This document shows positions 1-9,047 of a stretch of 64,000 nt of DNA, piece by piece; position 1 is the stretch's first letter, and the number at the start of each line of letters is the position of its first letter. The stretch comes from Microtetraspora malaysiensis (lineage in GTDB: Bacteria > Actinomycetota > Actinomycetes > Streptosporangiales > Streptosporangiaceae): the NCBI RefSeq assembly GCF_001528665.1, contig NZ_BBYJ01000018.1, forward strand, positions 124,001 through 188,000. The letters are read 5' to 3'. The position numbers were made by a program, and so were the translations under genes. The notes below the pieces were generated by a model. The model saw nothing but the letters and a program-made list of their open reading frames with translations, did no database searches and was not told where the DNA came from.

Positions 1-1591
1 TGTCACCGGACGCGGTCCACGCCTTGTTGAGGTAGCACACGAGGCGGGACAGGTCGAGGACGTTCGTGTAGAGGCCCGCGGCGGCCGACTCCGGATAGCG
101 GTTCCGCTTGCCGGAGATCACCGCGCCGGTGGTGGTGTGCCCCGACGCGAGCTCGAACGTCGGAGCCAGCGCGTACGAGCTGGTCTTCATGCCGAGCGGC
201 GCGAGCACCTCCTTGTCCATGTACTGGGCCAGCGACAGGCCGGTCTGCTGCTCCACCATCCGCTGCAGCAGCACGAACCCCGCGCCGGAGTAGTGGTACT
301 CCGCGCCCGGGTCGGTGGTGAGCTCGATCTTCGGTGAGTTGCCCTCGCCGTTCATGACCTGGAGCAGCGACGGCACGGTCGCGTTCGGCCCGTAGCCCGC
401 GAAGCCGCCACCCGCGGCGGCGTTGAAGCCGGAGCAGACGTCCGCGGGAGAGGTGGAGCCGCGCCCGATGACACCGGCCCGGTGGGTCAGCATGAGGTCG
501 ATCGTGGGCACCGCGTCGGGCGACACGCAGGAGCGGCTGGGCAGGGTCCAGCCGAGGAAGGGGCGGATGTCGCTGCTCAGCGGCTTCTTGAGCGTCTGCA
601 TGAGGCGCAGTACACCGACCGACGCGACGGCCTTGCTGATGGAGGCGGCCTGGAAGCCGGTCTCCGGGTGCGCGGCGGCTCCGCTGCCCGCCTCCAGCCA
701 GCCGTAGCCGGTGGACCAGGTGATGCGGTTGCCGGTCACCACCGCGATCGCCACGCCCGGCGTCTTCCAGTAGCCCATCCGCTGCCAGATGCCCCCGCTT
801 CCCACCGAGTCCTCGACCTGGCGCACCCGGTCGGCGGGCAGGGCCGGAACCTTGCCGCGTGAGCACAGCGACCAGCCGCCGGTCGGCGAGAAGGTGACAT
901 TGTGCAGCTGCCAGCCGCCCGCGGAGAGCTTGCCCATCTGCTGGTAGCACTCGTCGTCGACGCCGCGCGCGTGGAACTCGTCCTGCGCGACGACGGCCCA
1001 CCCGCCGCCACGGGGGAAGGCGACGTGGGTGACGCGGCGTCCGCCCTGCGTCAGGTTGCGCATCATCTGGTAGCACTCGTCGTCGATGCCCCGGACGTAG
1101 AAGCCGTCCGTGTCGACCACCGACCAGCGGTTGCCGCCCGCCGGGGGGAAGGCGACGTTGACGACCTGCTTGCCCGCGCCGTAGCAGGCGGTGATCCGCT
1201 GCTGGCACTCCGCGGGGATGCCGCGCGCGGACACCCCCTTGTCCGTGGTGATCACCCACCGGTCGCCGCCCTCGGGCGGGAAGGCCACGCAATGGATCTT
1301 CCGGCCGGCCTTGGTCAGCTTCCCGAGCTCGGCGTAACACGCGTCGGGGACGCCGCGCGCGAAGAAACGGCCGTCCTGGGTGACGATGACCCAGCCGTTG
1401 GACGGCGCGAACGCGAACGAGGTGATGCCATAGGGCGCCAGCTCACCCATCTTCGTGTGGGCCTCGTCCGGTACGCGACGGTTGAAGTAGGGGTAGCTCG
1501 CCGCCCACGCCGGCTGGCCGAACCCCACAGCGGCCAGACCGGCGCCGGCTCCGGTGGCGGCGGTCAGGCTGAGAAAACGTCTCCGGTCCAT
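1..1591 (-). CDS. Secreted serine hydrolase (beta-lactamase/PBP-like) with N-terminal repeat domain, partial
   Basis: The 3' end lies outside the window; about 530 codons are visible. The ATG at 1591 follows GGAGGAG. Residues 3-9 (RRRFLSL) and the alanine-rich stretch after them form a twin-arginine signal ending near PAWA. Residues ~34-265 hold about five copies of a ~48-residue unit with the pattern (R)G-(V/I)-P/D-x-(A/E)-C-Y...VAFPP.GG..WV. The C-terminal domain is beta-lactamase/D-alanyl-D-alanine carboxypeptidase-like: S317-I-S-K320 fits the SxxK nucleophile motif and a Y-S-G motif follows. The repeat-plus-hydrolase fusion suggests an exported enzyme held to a cell-wall or extracellular ligand by the repeats (inference). 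Substrate unknown. Confidence 0.88.
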   Translation of the reverse strand, partial: MDRRRFLSLTAATGAGAGLAAVGFGQPAWAASYPYFNRRVPDEAHTKMGELAPYGITSFAFAPSNGWVIVTQDGRFFARGVPDACYAELGKLTKAGRKIHCVAFPPEGGDRWVITTDKGVSARGIPAECQQRITACYGAGKQVVNVAFPPAGGNRWSVVDTDGFYVRGIDDECYQMMRNLTQGGRRVTHVAFPRGGGWAVVAQDEFHARGVDDECYQQMGKLSAGGWQLHNVTFSPTGGWSLCSRGKVPALPADRVRQVEDSVGSGGIWQRMGYWKTPGVAIAVVTGNRITWSTGYGWLEAGSGAAAHPETGFQAASISKAVASVGVLRLMQTLKKPLSSDIRPFLGWTLPSRSCVSPDAVPTIDLMLTHRAGVIGRGSTSPADVCSGFNAAAGGGFAGYGPNATVPSLLQVMNGEGNSPKIELTTDPGAEYHYSGAGFVLLQRMVEQQTGLSLAQYMDKEVLAPLGMKTSSYALAPTFELASGHTTTGAVISGKRNRYPESAAAGLYTNVLDLSRLVCYLNKAWTASGD

Positions 1592-1873
1592 ACGGGCACT
1601 CCTCCGGTCAGCACAGGACGGGTCCCGCGTACGGGACGCCGATGGTCAAGAAGGTCAAATCCTGGCAGACCGCCGAGTGATCCGCTTCGCTATCCCAGAA
1701 CGCCGGGGAGAACCTCCAGCTCAGCGCCGGATCGTGCTGCCCGGCCGGCGGTGCCGTGAGCCGACGCCGGCATTCCTGGATTTTCTTCGGCGCGGATGTA
1801 AAGGCTGACGATGTCGTTACGACTCTGCTGTGAGGCGCTCCCATCAGGGAGCGGCCGATGGCAAGGAGCTGAC

Positions 1874-2134
1874 ATGGGAACGTTGGAGAAGAAGACGGCA
1901 CTGGTGACCGGCGGGTCGCGGGGGATCGGGCGAGCGATCGTGGTGCGGCTGGCTCGTGAGGGCGCGGCAGTGATGTTCAGCTTCAACCGCGACCAGGCGG
2001 CGGCTGACGACGTGGTGGCTGAAGTGGCGGCCTTCGGCGGGCAGGCGATCGCGGTACGAGCGGCAGAAGTAGGGCGTGTCAGAAGTAGGGTCGGGCGCGC
2101 TCACGGGCCGATCGCCCCAGCGGTGAGCCGATAA
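1874..2134 (+). pseudogene. Truncated short-chain dehydrogenase/reductase (N-terminal remnant)
   Basis: The ATG at 1874 follows an AAGGAGCTGAC ribosome site. The first ~62 residues are a clean SDR Rossmann start, including TGGSRGIGRA (NAD(P)-binding TGxxxGIG) and the following RLAREGAAV strand-helix. Homology stops near position 2070, the catalytic YxxxK half is absent, and the frame ends at 2134 in unrelated sequence. An 11-bp direct repeat (CAGAAGTAGGG) lies at about 2062-2090, exactly where similarity ends, which suggests a deletion or recombination endpoint. Non-functional as an oxidoreductase. Confidence 0.7.
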
Positions 2135-2258
2135 TGTCGGGCCCTGCCCGTACCGTTGACCGCAGCGGGAGGCCCGGCCTTCCCGTCCTCGGACAAGGAC
2201 GAGATGTGTTCCGCACCCAAACGATCAATCAACCATCTCCACGAATCGAGGCAAGATC

Positions 2259-3044
2259 TTGAGCACAGTCACCTCGCAGGATGGCACGGTCATCGACTAT
2301 GACCTCTACGGTGACGGGCCTGCCATCATCTTCATCGGCGGGGCAACGCAGCACCGAGCCATCGACGAGAACACCGGGCAGGTCGCGCAGCGGCTCGCGG
2401 CCGAGGGCTTCACGGCGATCGACTACGACCGGCGTGGACGCGGACAATCCGGCGACACCGCACCGTGGGCACTGGAGCGAGAGGTGGAGGACCTCGCTTC
2501 GCTGATCAAGGCAGCGGGAGGGGCCGCGACCCTCTACAGCAGTTCGTCAGGAGCGACCGTGGCTCTGGCAGCCGCAGAGGCCGGCATCGGTGTCACCGCG
2601 CTGGCGCTCTATGAGCCACCCCTGTTCGCCGGTGTCGACCATGCCGAGCACCTGGCCACGCTGCGCTCCTTGTTGGCCGCCGGCAAGAACGACGAAGCGA
2701 TGCGCTACAACCTGAAGGCGGTGATCGGGATGCCGTCCGATGCCGTCGACGGCGTGGCTCACGCACCCGGATGGGCCGAATTGGTGGCAGTCGCCCCAAC
2801 GCTCGTCTACGACCTCGCGGCCGTCCACGAGATCAACATCGATCCCGACTGGGCCGGCCGTTGGTCCTCGATCACCGTGCCGACGATCGTGTACTCGGGA
2901 GACCAGACCTTCCCCGGCATGCCCGAGGCCGCCGACGCGGTAGCGGCAGCCCTTCCCAACGCGACCCGTCGCACCCTGCCCGGCCAGGGCCACGGGCCCA
3001 CGCCCGATGCCATAGTGCCGGTGCTCCTGGAGTTCCTCCGCTAA
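2259..3044 (+). CDS. Alpha/beta hydrolase
   Basis: A 261-residue alpha/beta-hydrolase-fold protein starting at TTG 2259 after a GAGG motif. Residues ~20-30 (PAIIFIGGATQH) take the place of the usual HGG/HGxP oxyanion region. The nucleophile elbow is the serine-rich SSSSGA near residue 97. GDQTF supplies the acid and GQGHGPTP the catalytic histidine near the C terminus. No signal peptide is visible, so it is probably cytosolic. It stands alone and is closed by a strong hairpin at 3072-3113. The substrate cannot be read from sequence. Confidence 0.85.
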   Translation: MSTVTSQDGTVIDYDLYGDGPAIIFIGGATQHRAIDENTGQVAQRLAAEGFTAIDYDRRGRGQSGDTAPWALEREVEDLASLIKAAGGAATLYSSSSGATVALAAAEAGIGVTALALYEPPLFAGVDHAEHLATLRSLLAAGKNDEAMRYNLKAVIGMPSDAVDGVAHAPGWAELVAVAPTLVYDLAAVHEINIDPDWAGRWSSITVPTIVYSGDQTFPGMPEAADAVAAALPNATRRTLPGQGHGPTPDAIVPVLLEFLR

Positions 3045-3071
3045 TGGGCCGACTGCCCTGGTGACCCGCCG

Positions 3072-3113
3072 AGCGGGGTCTTCAGGAAGCCGTCGTTTCT
3101 TGAAGATCCCGCT
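3072..3113 (+). terminator. Rho-independent terminator
   Basis: AGCGGG-G-TCTTCA-G-GAA (3072-3088) pairs with the 3097-3113 segment as a continuous 17-bp stem including two G-U pairs, with an 8-nt loop. A short T run follows. It lies 28 bp after the stop of the upstream hydrolase. Confidence 0.85.
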
Positions 3114-3331
3114 TTCGCCCCTCTCCGGCGCAGGAGCACAAGCGCAGCCGCCGCGTTGCGAAACCGCCGGGTCTGGTTCGATGGGGTCAGCCGCTTCACG
3201 ATCTTCCGGCACCTGGGCAAGGAGGATCCCATGATTGGTGTGGGAGGCTGGGCGCGTGACGGGGCCCGGCCTGATATCTCATGGCGGGTCACCGCGTGGA
3301 CACCGCGTGGGGTACGGGGGAAGCGGGGCGT

Positions 3332-4219
3332 GTGGAGCTTCGGGACATTGAGATCTTCCTGACTCTGGCCGAGGAGCTGCACTTCGGCCGGGCCGCGGAG
3401 CGACTGCACGTCTCCGCGGCGCGGGTCAGTCAGGCGATCAAGAAGCAGGAGCGCGCCATCGGTGCGGAGCTGTTCGCCCGGGACAGCCGCAATGTGCGGC
3501 TGACGCCGCTGGGCGAGCAGCTGCGGGACGATCTGCGGGTGCTGCATCAGGGGCTGGCGCAGACTCTGGAGCGGGCCCGGCTGGCCGCCCGGGGCAAGGC
3601 GGGCACGCTCAGGGTGAGCCTGTTCCCCCTCAACATCCAGGAGTTGCGCCGGTACTTCGAGACCTTCCGGACCCGGCACCCGCAGTGGGAGCTGCGGGTG
3701 CGGATGTCGACCTACGCCGATCCGTTCGGCCAACTGCGCAACGGGGACGCCGACATCCTGGTCACCTGGCCCCTCGTCGATGAACCGGACCTGACCGTGG
3801 GGCCCACGCTCTTCGCCGAGCCGAGGGTGCTGGCCGTCGGGAAGGAGCATCCGCTCACGCGGCGGTCCTCGGTCACCCTGGAGGAGATGAGCGACTTTCA
3901 GCATGTGAACGTCGCGCCCGCGCCCGACGACTGGTTCGACCATTACGTCCCGCAGCACACGCCCCGAGGCCGGGTCATCGCCCGGGGCGCGAGCGTGAAC
4001 AACGTCGAGGACACGTTCACGCTGGTGGGCATGGGGGAGGAGGTCGTGCTCTTCCCGGTGCATGTGGCCCGCTACTACCCTCGCCCGGACATCGCCTACC
4101 TGCCGGTCAAAGGGCTGGAGGCGCTGGCCTACTCGCTGGTATGGCGGACCGAGTCGGAGAACGACATGATCCGTGCCTTCGCCCGCGTGGTGCGCGACCT
4201 GGGACCCCTGCCCGACTGA
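3332..4219 (+). CDS. LysR-family transcriptional regulator
   Basis: The N-terminal winged helix-turn-helix (LxxAEELHFGRAAERLHVS followed by RVSQAIKKQE) is typical of LysR proteins. The rest is a periplasmic-binding-like effector domain. GTG 3332 gives the canonical start (V-E-L-R-D-I-E); an in-frame ATG at 3281 would add 17 residues not typical of the family. The ligand is unknown. LysR regulators often act on adjacent genes, here the VOC protein and hydrolase downstream, but no site was identified. Confidence 0.9.
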   Translation: MELRDIEIFLTLAEELHFGRAAERLHVSAARVSQAIKKQERAIGAELFARDSRNVRLTPLGEQLRDDLRVLHQGLAQTLERARLAARGKAGTLRVSLFPLNIQELRRYFETFRTRHPQWELRVRMSTYADPFGQLRNGDADILVTWPLVDEPDLTVGPTLFAEPRVLAVGKEHPLTRRSSVTLEEMSDFQHVNVAPAPDDWFDHYVPQHTPRGRVIARGASVNNVEDTFTLVGMGEEVVLFPVHVARYYPRPDIAYLPVKGLEALAYSLVWRTESENDMIRAFARVVRDLGPLPD

Positions 4220-4361
4220 GCGTGCGTTCCGCCGCCATGTGTGCGGGCGGAGATCGTCAACTCTGGGGTTAACGACCGTTGCGACAGCCGTCGTTGTTCC
4301 CCGTGTCGCCGCGCCCGAAGCTTGAGCCATCCCAATGATCGAGCAGGAGGCGGGCCATGCG

Positions 4362-4742
4362 ATGAACGTTGTGTCCTCCGCGGTGTCCCTGACAGTCACC
4401 GACCCGGTGGCCTCCAGCCACTTCTTCACCACCCACCTGGGATTCCGCGAGGTCCTGGTTCACGAGGACTTCGTGGAGCTCAGCCGTGACGACGCGGCCG
4501 TCGACCTCGTCCTGGTGCGGCGTGACCTCGAACGGTGCGGAGCCGGCCCAGGGCCGGTCGACGTGATCGTGTCGTTCGAGGTCGTTGGTGTCGCGGCCGA
4601 GTACGAGCGGCTGCGGAACGAGGAAGCCGGCCTGGCTGTGACCGTGCGGCGGGAGCCGTGGGGCGAGCTGGTGGTGCGGCTGGTCGACCCCAACGGGGTG
4701 GTCGTCCAGCTCACCGAATGGGTGCCTCCGGCAGGAATCTGA
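4362..4742 (+). CDS. VOC (glyoxalase/bleomycin-resistance) superfamily protein
   Basis: A 126-residue protein with the paired beta-alpha-beta-beta-beta modules of the VOC fold. The first strand is VSLTVTDPVASSHFFTTHLGF, the second half ends in VRLVDPNGVVVQLTEW, with the metal-ligand-type Glu near the end. ATG 4362 follows an AGGAGG motif. Family members include glyoxalases, dioxygenases and antibiotic-binding proteins; nothing here decides between them. It lies downstream of the LysR gene and upstream of a hydrolase on the same strand. Confidence 0.82.
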   Translation: MNVVSSAVSLTVTDPVASSHFFTTHLGFREVLVHEDFVELSRDDAAVDLVLVRRDLERCGAGPGPVDVIVSFEVVGVAAEYERLRNEEAGLAVTVRREPWGELVVRLVDPNGVVVQLTEWVPPAGI

Positions 4743-4760
4743 CTCGTCCTGACCATCTAC

Positions 4761-4811
4761 GCCACCACCGCCCAGGGCGCCACCACCGCCCAGGGCGCCA
4801 TCACCGCCCGC
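4761..4811 (+). repeat. Short 18-bp tandem repeat
   Basis: GCCACCACCGCCCAGGGC occurs twice exactly (4761-4778 and 4779-4796), followed by a third, degenerate copy to 4811. It lies between the VOC gene stop and the next hydrolase start. Confidence 0.85.
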
Positions 4812-4889
4812 AGCCTCTCGGCTGCTCCTGTGGGCGGCTTCCGGAACCCCTTCCGTTCCATCCCTTCGACCTCTCGAGAGAGGCAAAGC

Positions 4890-5711
4890 ATGTCCATGGC
4901 CCAGCCTGTTTGGACCGGCATGGTGTCGGTCGACGACACCGCCCTGGCTCTGACCGACACCGGCGGCCCCGGCATCCCGGTGGTCTACCTGAACGGCTCC
5001 TACGCGGACCAGAAGCCTTGGCGGCCCGTCATCGCCGACCTCGGCGACGGCTTCCGCCACATCACCTACGACGAGCGCGCCCGCGGCAAGTCCAGGACTT
5101 CGGCGGACTGCTCCTTCGAGGCCTGCATCCGCGACGTCGACGCCGTCCTCGGCGCGCGGGGCGTACAGCGGCCGATCCTGGTCGGCTGGTCCTACGGCGC
5201 CATGGTCGCGATGCACTGGGCCGCACGCCACCCCGACCGCGTCGCCGGCGTGGTGTCTGCGGACGGCGCCTATCCGAACCAGTTGCTCGACAAGGTGTCC
5301 CCGGAGGAGATCCGCAAGCTGTTCCGCCGGCTGAGCCTGCTCTTTCCGGTCGCCCGCCGTCTCGGCCTGGCCGCCCGGATGAGCGCGATGCAGCACGCCG
5401 ACATCAACCTCGAGCTCATCGAACTGTGCGAGCCCGACAACCTCGAGCCGGTCCTTGACCAGGTAACGGTGCCGGTTCGGTATGTGATGGCAACCGGCGG
5501 CAACTTGGGCGGCGATGCGAAGACGATGGAGGGGATGCGCGCCAACCTCGCCCCGGTCCTCGCCCGCAACCCGAACTTCAAGGTCACTGAGAAGGTCGCG
5601 AGCAACCACTCCAAGATCCTCAAAAGGGACTACCACGCGGTCGCGGAAGCCGTCCGCGACGTCGCGGCCGCCAGCGAACTCGAGGTCACCCGCGACCTCA
5701 AGGCCGTCTGA
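4890..5711 (+). CDS. Alpha/beta hydrolase
   Basis: A 273-residue alpha/beta hydrolase; ATG 4890 follows GAGAGG, and an upstream in-frame GTG (4830) would run into the tandem repeat region. The N-terminal core contains VVYLNGSYAD, a YDERARGKS loop typical of the fold, and the nucleophile elbow GWSYGA with the catalytic serine in GxSxG. A late SNHS may give the catalytic histidine. No signal peptide. Substrate unknown; same direction as the VOC gene. Confidence 0.85.
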   Translation: MSMAQPVWTGMVSVDDTALALTDTGGPGIPVVYLNGSYADQKPWRPVIADLGDGFRHITYDERARGKSRTSADCSFEACIRDVDAVLGARGVQRPILVGWSYGAMVAMHWAARHPDRVAGVVSADGAYPNQLLDKVSPEEIRKLFRRLSLLFPVARRLGLAARMSAMQHADINLELIELCEPDNLEPVLDQVTVPVRYVMATGGNLGGDAKTMEGMRANLAPVLARNPNFKVTEKVASNHSKILKRDYHAVAEAVRDVAAASELEVTRDLKAV

Positions 5712-6035
5712 CCCGAATCCGCAGGTAGTGGGCGAGGGCGGTAGCCGGCACCGACCCGACCATCACCTGGCAGCTCCTCTCTTCAATGGCCAGGCGAATC
5801 TGGATCGGGTCGTGTGCGGCACGTGCTGAGCGCGGCGGGGCTGGGCGCACCGCGCCGACGGTCAGCTGTGATGGGGTGCCTGGTGCGCCGGGTGTCGTAC
5901 GTGCCGTTTGTTCGCCATATCGCGATTGCGACACCGGGCGGATCCGCCCGCGCGTTGGCGAACTGTCGCCGGACCTGACAAGGGGCCACGCCTGGCTGCG
6001 GTGCGATCGAACGCGGTCTGCGCCGGGCGACCGTC
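5712..6035. other. Intergenic region between convergent genes
   Basis: Three hundred and twenty-four bases between the convergent hydrolase and MFS genes. I see no gene with a plausible start and family match and no convincing terminator; GGCACGT and ACGTGCC occur about 80 bp apart as a loose inverted repeat. Confidence 0.5.
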
Positions 6036-7526
6036 TCATGGGCGGTCGCTACGCGCCCGGCCGGTGGGCAGCAGGTAGACCAGCAGTGTCGCCACGATCG
6101 CGGTGATGAGGGTGAAGATCGAGGACATCGCCAACGCGTGCGCGGCAGCCCCGGCCTTGCCCTCTGTGGCGGGACGGAAGGAACCGAAGAACACGAGTCC
6201 GATGATCGCGACGCCGAGCGCGCCGCCGACCTGCTGGGCGGTGGAGAGCACCCCGGAGGCGATGCCGGCGTCGTCCGGGTCGATTCGGCTCAGGACCGTG
6301 TTGAGCGACGGCGTGATGAGCAGGCCGCCGCCGACGCTCTGCAGCATGAGCGTCGGGATGATCAGGCCGGGTGTCAGCTGGAGCCCTGACGTCAGGACGA
6401 TCACGGTCGACGCGAATCCGGCGGCGAGCACGATCGCCCCGATCTCCAGCACGCGGCGGCCGTACTTCGGCACCAGCCTGCTCGCGATCATGCTGAAGAC
6501 GAAGAACGTCAGTGCCGCGGGGGTGTACACCAGGCCGGCCCCGAGCGCCGACATGTCCAACCCGTCTTGCAACGCGATGGACAGGACGAGGTAGTACGAG
6601 GTGAGGACGGCGTAGATGGCGAGGACGAGGACGATCCCGACGGAGAACGACCGCGTCGCGAAATGGGAGAGCCGCACCAGGGGGTCGCCGCCGCGGTCGC
6701 CGACCCAGCGCTCGACATGGGCGAAAACGGCGAATGTCGCGACGCTCGCGGCCAGGCCGGCCCATGTCCACCATGGCCAGCCGGCCTCGTGACCCTGGAT
6801 GAGCGGGAAGACGAGCAGGAACAACGCGACGGTGAGAACCGCGACTCCCGGCAGGTCGATGCCGCGTGCGCGGGTCGCCCGTGACTCGGGGACATACCGC
6901 ATCGCCAGCAGGACCGCGGCGAGCCCGATCGGGATGTTGATCCAGAACACCGGCCGCCAGCCGGAGCCGAAGAGGTCGGCGCCGATCAGCAGGCCGCCGA
7001 TGAGCTGACCGCCGCTGGTGGCCAGTCCGATCACCATGCCGAGGACGCCGAAGGCGCGGTGGCGGTCCTTCCCGGGGACCAGCAACGTGATGACGGCGAA
7101 GACCTGCGGGACCATCAGCGCGGCGCCCAGACCCTGCGCGAGCCGTGCCGCGATCAGGGTGATCGCCGTACCGGACAGAGCGCAGGCGGCCGACGACAGC
7201 GTGAAGAGCGCCATTCCCAGCGTGAAGATCCGTTTGCGTCCGTACAGGTCGCCGAGGCGGCCTCCGGTGATGAGGAACACCGCATAGATGAGCTGGTAGC
7301 CCGCCATGATCCACTGCAGTTGGCCGCTGGATGCGCCGAGGTCGGCTTTGATGGCCGGCTCGGCGACGACGACGATGAACGAGTCCAGAATCGCCATGAA
7401 CGTGCCGACCATCACGATGGCCACGGCACGCCACGGCGTGGGGGACGACGTCGGCTGAGCGGCCCCTCGCGCTTGGCGGTCGGGGTGGTTTCGCCGCGCT
7501 CGGAGGGATTCGTCGATGTCGGTCAC
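6036..7526 (-). CDS. MFS drug:H+ antiporter, DHA2 (EmrB/QacA) type
   Basis: About 496 residues with 14 predicted membrane helices, as expected for the DHA2 branch. Family signatures include FMAILDSFIVVVAEPAI in helix 1 and GRLGDLYGRKRIF (motif A) between helices 2 and 3. GTG 7526 follows GGGAG. It would export small hydrophobic compounds or antibiotics using the proton gradient. Next upstream on the same strand is the SGNH hydrolase; the regulator may be the TetR gene at 8364 (inference). Confidence 0.93.
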   Translation of the reverse strand: MTDIDESLRARRNHPDRQARGAAQPTSSPTPWRAVAIVMVGTFMAILDSFIVVVAEPAIKADLGASSGQLQWIMAGYQLIYAVFLITGGRLGDLYGRKRIFTLGMALFTLSSAACALSGTAITLIAARLAQGLGAALMVPQVFAVITLLVPGKDRHRAFGVLGMVIGLATSGGQLIGGLLIGADLFGSGWRPVFWINIPIGLAAVLLAMRYVPESRATRARGIDLPGVAVLTVALFLLVFPLIQGHEAGWPWWTWAGLAASVATFAVFAHVERWVGDRGGDPLVRLSHFATRSFSVGIVLVLAIYAVLTSYYLVLSIALQDGLDMSALGAGLVYTPAALTFFVFSMIASRLVPKYGRRVLEIGAIVLAAGFASTVIVLTSGLQLTPGLIIPTLMLQSVGGGLLITPSLNTVLSRIDPDDAGIASGVLSTAQQVGGALGVAIIGLVFFGSFRPATEGKAGAAAHALAMSSIFTLITAIVATLLVYLLPTGRARSDRP

Positions 7527-7609
7527 GCGGATGTCTCCCTGTTCCGTTCGCCTGTTCTGTTCGCCGCCGGGCACCGGGTGACGCGGCGGCGGTCTCAGGC
7601 CTTTCTCTG

Positions 7610-8296
7610 TCACTCAGGCGCTCGGTCGCTCGTCACGGGATGCGCGCGGAGCACGTCCACGAGTCCCTTGACCAGCTCGGACGCCATCACGGCCTGACCT
7701 GAGGTCGCGAAGTGGACGCGGTCCGCGCTCAACAGGTTCGGCCGGGAATTGACCGGGTGGCTCCACATGTCGACGAGCACGGCGGCGTGGGTGGCCGCCA
7801 GTTCGCGGGTGATGTCGTTGAGCGCGCGCACCCGGTCGTGCCAGTCCGGGAACCCCGGCACGACGAAGGCCGAGCCGAGGGTGAACGTCGTCAGCTGGGC
7901 GCCGGTCTCCGCGGCACGCTCGAATATCCGCCGCAGATTCCGCCCGATCTCGGCGAGGTCGGGATCCGGCCGCCAGATGTCGTTCGCGCCGCACGAGATG
8001 TGGATGAGGTCGGGGCCGAATTCGAGGACCGGGCCCACCTGGTTCGCCAACGTCTTGGTGGTGGTCGCTCCGATCTTCGCGGCGTTCAGGTAGGCCAGGT
8101 CGGGACGTACCCGGCGAAGGATGCCGGCCAGCCGGTCGGGCCAGCCCAGGTTCGCGTAGCCGGGGCTCGGGTCCCCGGTGCCGGCCGCGAGGCTGTCGCC
8201 CATCGACGCGAACCGTCGCCAGGGCGCGTCGGTCAGCAGCCGCGTGGCGCTCGCCGCTGACAGGCAGAAGGGGTCGGACTCCTCTGTGGGATACAT
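7610..8296 (-). CDS. SGNH/GDSL-family hydrolase
   Basis: A 228-residue protein with the SGNH blocks in order: FASMGDSLAAG (block I, nucleophile Ser), GAT near the second block, SCGANDIW (block III, Asn) and SADRVHF (block V, Asp and His). No signal peptide with the ATG at 8296, so probably a cytosolic esterase or lipase. It is transcribed away from the TetR gene at 8364, with a palindromic site between, so it is a likely target of that repressor, perhaps together with the MFS gene downstream. Confidence 0.88.
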   Translation of the reverse strand: MYPTEESDPFCLSAASATRLLTDAPWRRFASMGDSLAAGTGDPSPGYANLGWPDRLAGILRRVRPDLAYLNAAKIGATTTKTLANQVGPVLEFGPDLIHISCGANDIWRPDPDLAEIGRNLRRIFERAAETGAQLTTFTLGSAFVVPGFPDWHDRVRALNDITRELAATHAAVLVDMWSHPVNSRPNLLSADRVHFATSGQAVMASELVKGLVDVLRAHPVTSDRAPE

Positions 8297-8312
8297 GGTC
8301 ACGAAGAAAACA

Positions 8313-8326
8313 TACGGTCGGTCGTA
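8313..8326. promoter_or_regulatory. Probable TetR operator between divergent genes
   Basis: TACGGTCGGTCGTA is an imperfect palindrome (TACG-NN-CG-NN-CGTA) midway between the divergent SGNH hydrolase and TetR starts, the usual place for a TetR autoregulatory operator. Confidence 0.55.
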
Positions 8327-8363
8327 CGTATTGTGCAACGCGGGCTGTGGAAGGATGGAGTCG

Positions 8364-9026
8364 ATGAACGAGCCGGCGCAGCGATCAGGGGCAGACGCGG
8401 ACACCCGCTCCCATGGGGTAGGCGCGGCGGTGTCCGACCAACGCCTCCTCCGCGGCGCGCGGGCCAGGCGGACGATCACCCGTCATGCCGTCGACGTGGC
8501 CTCGCTGGAAGGGCTCAGCGGCCTCAGCTTCGGCCGGCTGGCCGCCGACCTCGGGCTCAGCAAGAGTGGCATTCAGACGTTGTTCGCGACCAAGGAGAAC
8601 CTGCAGGTCGCCGCGGTCGAGGCCGCGCGTGAGGCGTTCACCGACGCGGTCGTCCGCCCGGCGGAGGCCGCGTCCCGCGGCGTCGCCCGGTTGCGGGCGC
8701 TGATCGAACGATGGACCGCCTACGCCGAGACGCCGCTGTTCCCGGGCGGCTGCTTCTGGGCGGCGAACTTCGCGGACTTCGACAGCAGGCCGGGGCAGGT
8801 CCATGACGCGCTCTTCCGGCACCAGCGAGACTGGCGCGGCCTCATCGCCGGCGAACTGCGATACGCGGCCGACGCGGGCGAGATCGCCGACCTGGACGCC
8901 GACCTCGCCGCCTTCCAGATCGACGCGGTGCTCTGCGCCGCCAACACCGCCTTACGGCTCGGCGACAAGGACGCCGGGGACAAGGTCGGTCACGTGGTCG
9001 ACGGCTTCCTCGCGCCTCCCCGGTGA
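8364..9026 (+). CDS. TetR-family transcriptional regulator
   Basis: A 220-residue repressor-type protein. The N-terminal helix-turn-helix covers LSFGRLAADLGLSKSGIQ and TLFATKENLQ, the TetR recognition region. The C-terminal helical domain contains PLFPGGCFWAA, common in a TetR subgroup near efflux and hydrolase genes. ATG 8364 is preferred because GGAAGG ends 9 bp upstream; the nearer ATG at 8355 overlaps that site. Divergent from the SGNH hydrolase and MFS genes. Confidence 0.9.
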   Translation: MNEPAQRSGADADTRSHGVGAAVSDQRLLRGARARRTITRHAVDVASLEGLSGLSFGRLAADLGLSKSGIQTLFATKENLQVAAVEAAREAFTDAVVRPAEAASRGVARLRALIERWTAYAETPLFPGGCFWAANFADFDSRPGQVHDALFRHQRDWRGLIAGELRYAADAGEIADLDADLAAFQIDAVLCAANTALRLGDKDAGDKVGHVVDGFLAPPR

Positions 9027-9027
9027 T

Positions 9028-9047
9028 CCGATCCCGTCGGGGATCGG
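9028..9047 (+). terminator. Short hairpin terminator
   Basis: CCGATCCC pairs with GGGATCGG (8 bp, loop GTCG), starting 2 bp after the TetR stop codon. No T run follows. Confidence 0.6.

Noticed and set aside
3-1340. A 445-residue minus-strand frame rich in Arg and Gly
   Set aside because: It is the shadow of the serine hydrolase gene in another frame; the real frame carries the TAT signal, repeats and SxxK motif.
4761-4811. A CRISPR or regulatory repeat array
   Set aside because: Only about 2.8 copies of an 18-bp unit without spacers; a simple tandem duplication.
4269-5636. A 455-residue minus-strand frame
   Set aside because: It lies antisense to the VOC and hydrolase genes, with low-complexity composition and no family similarity.
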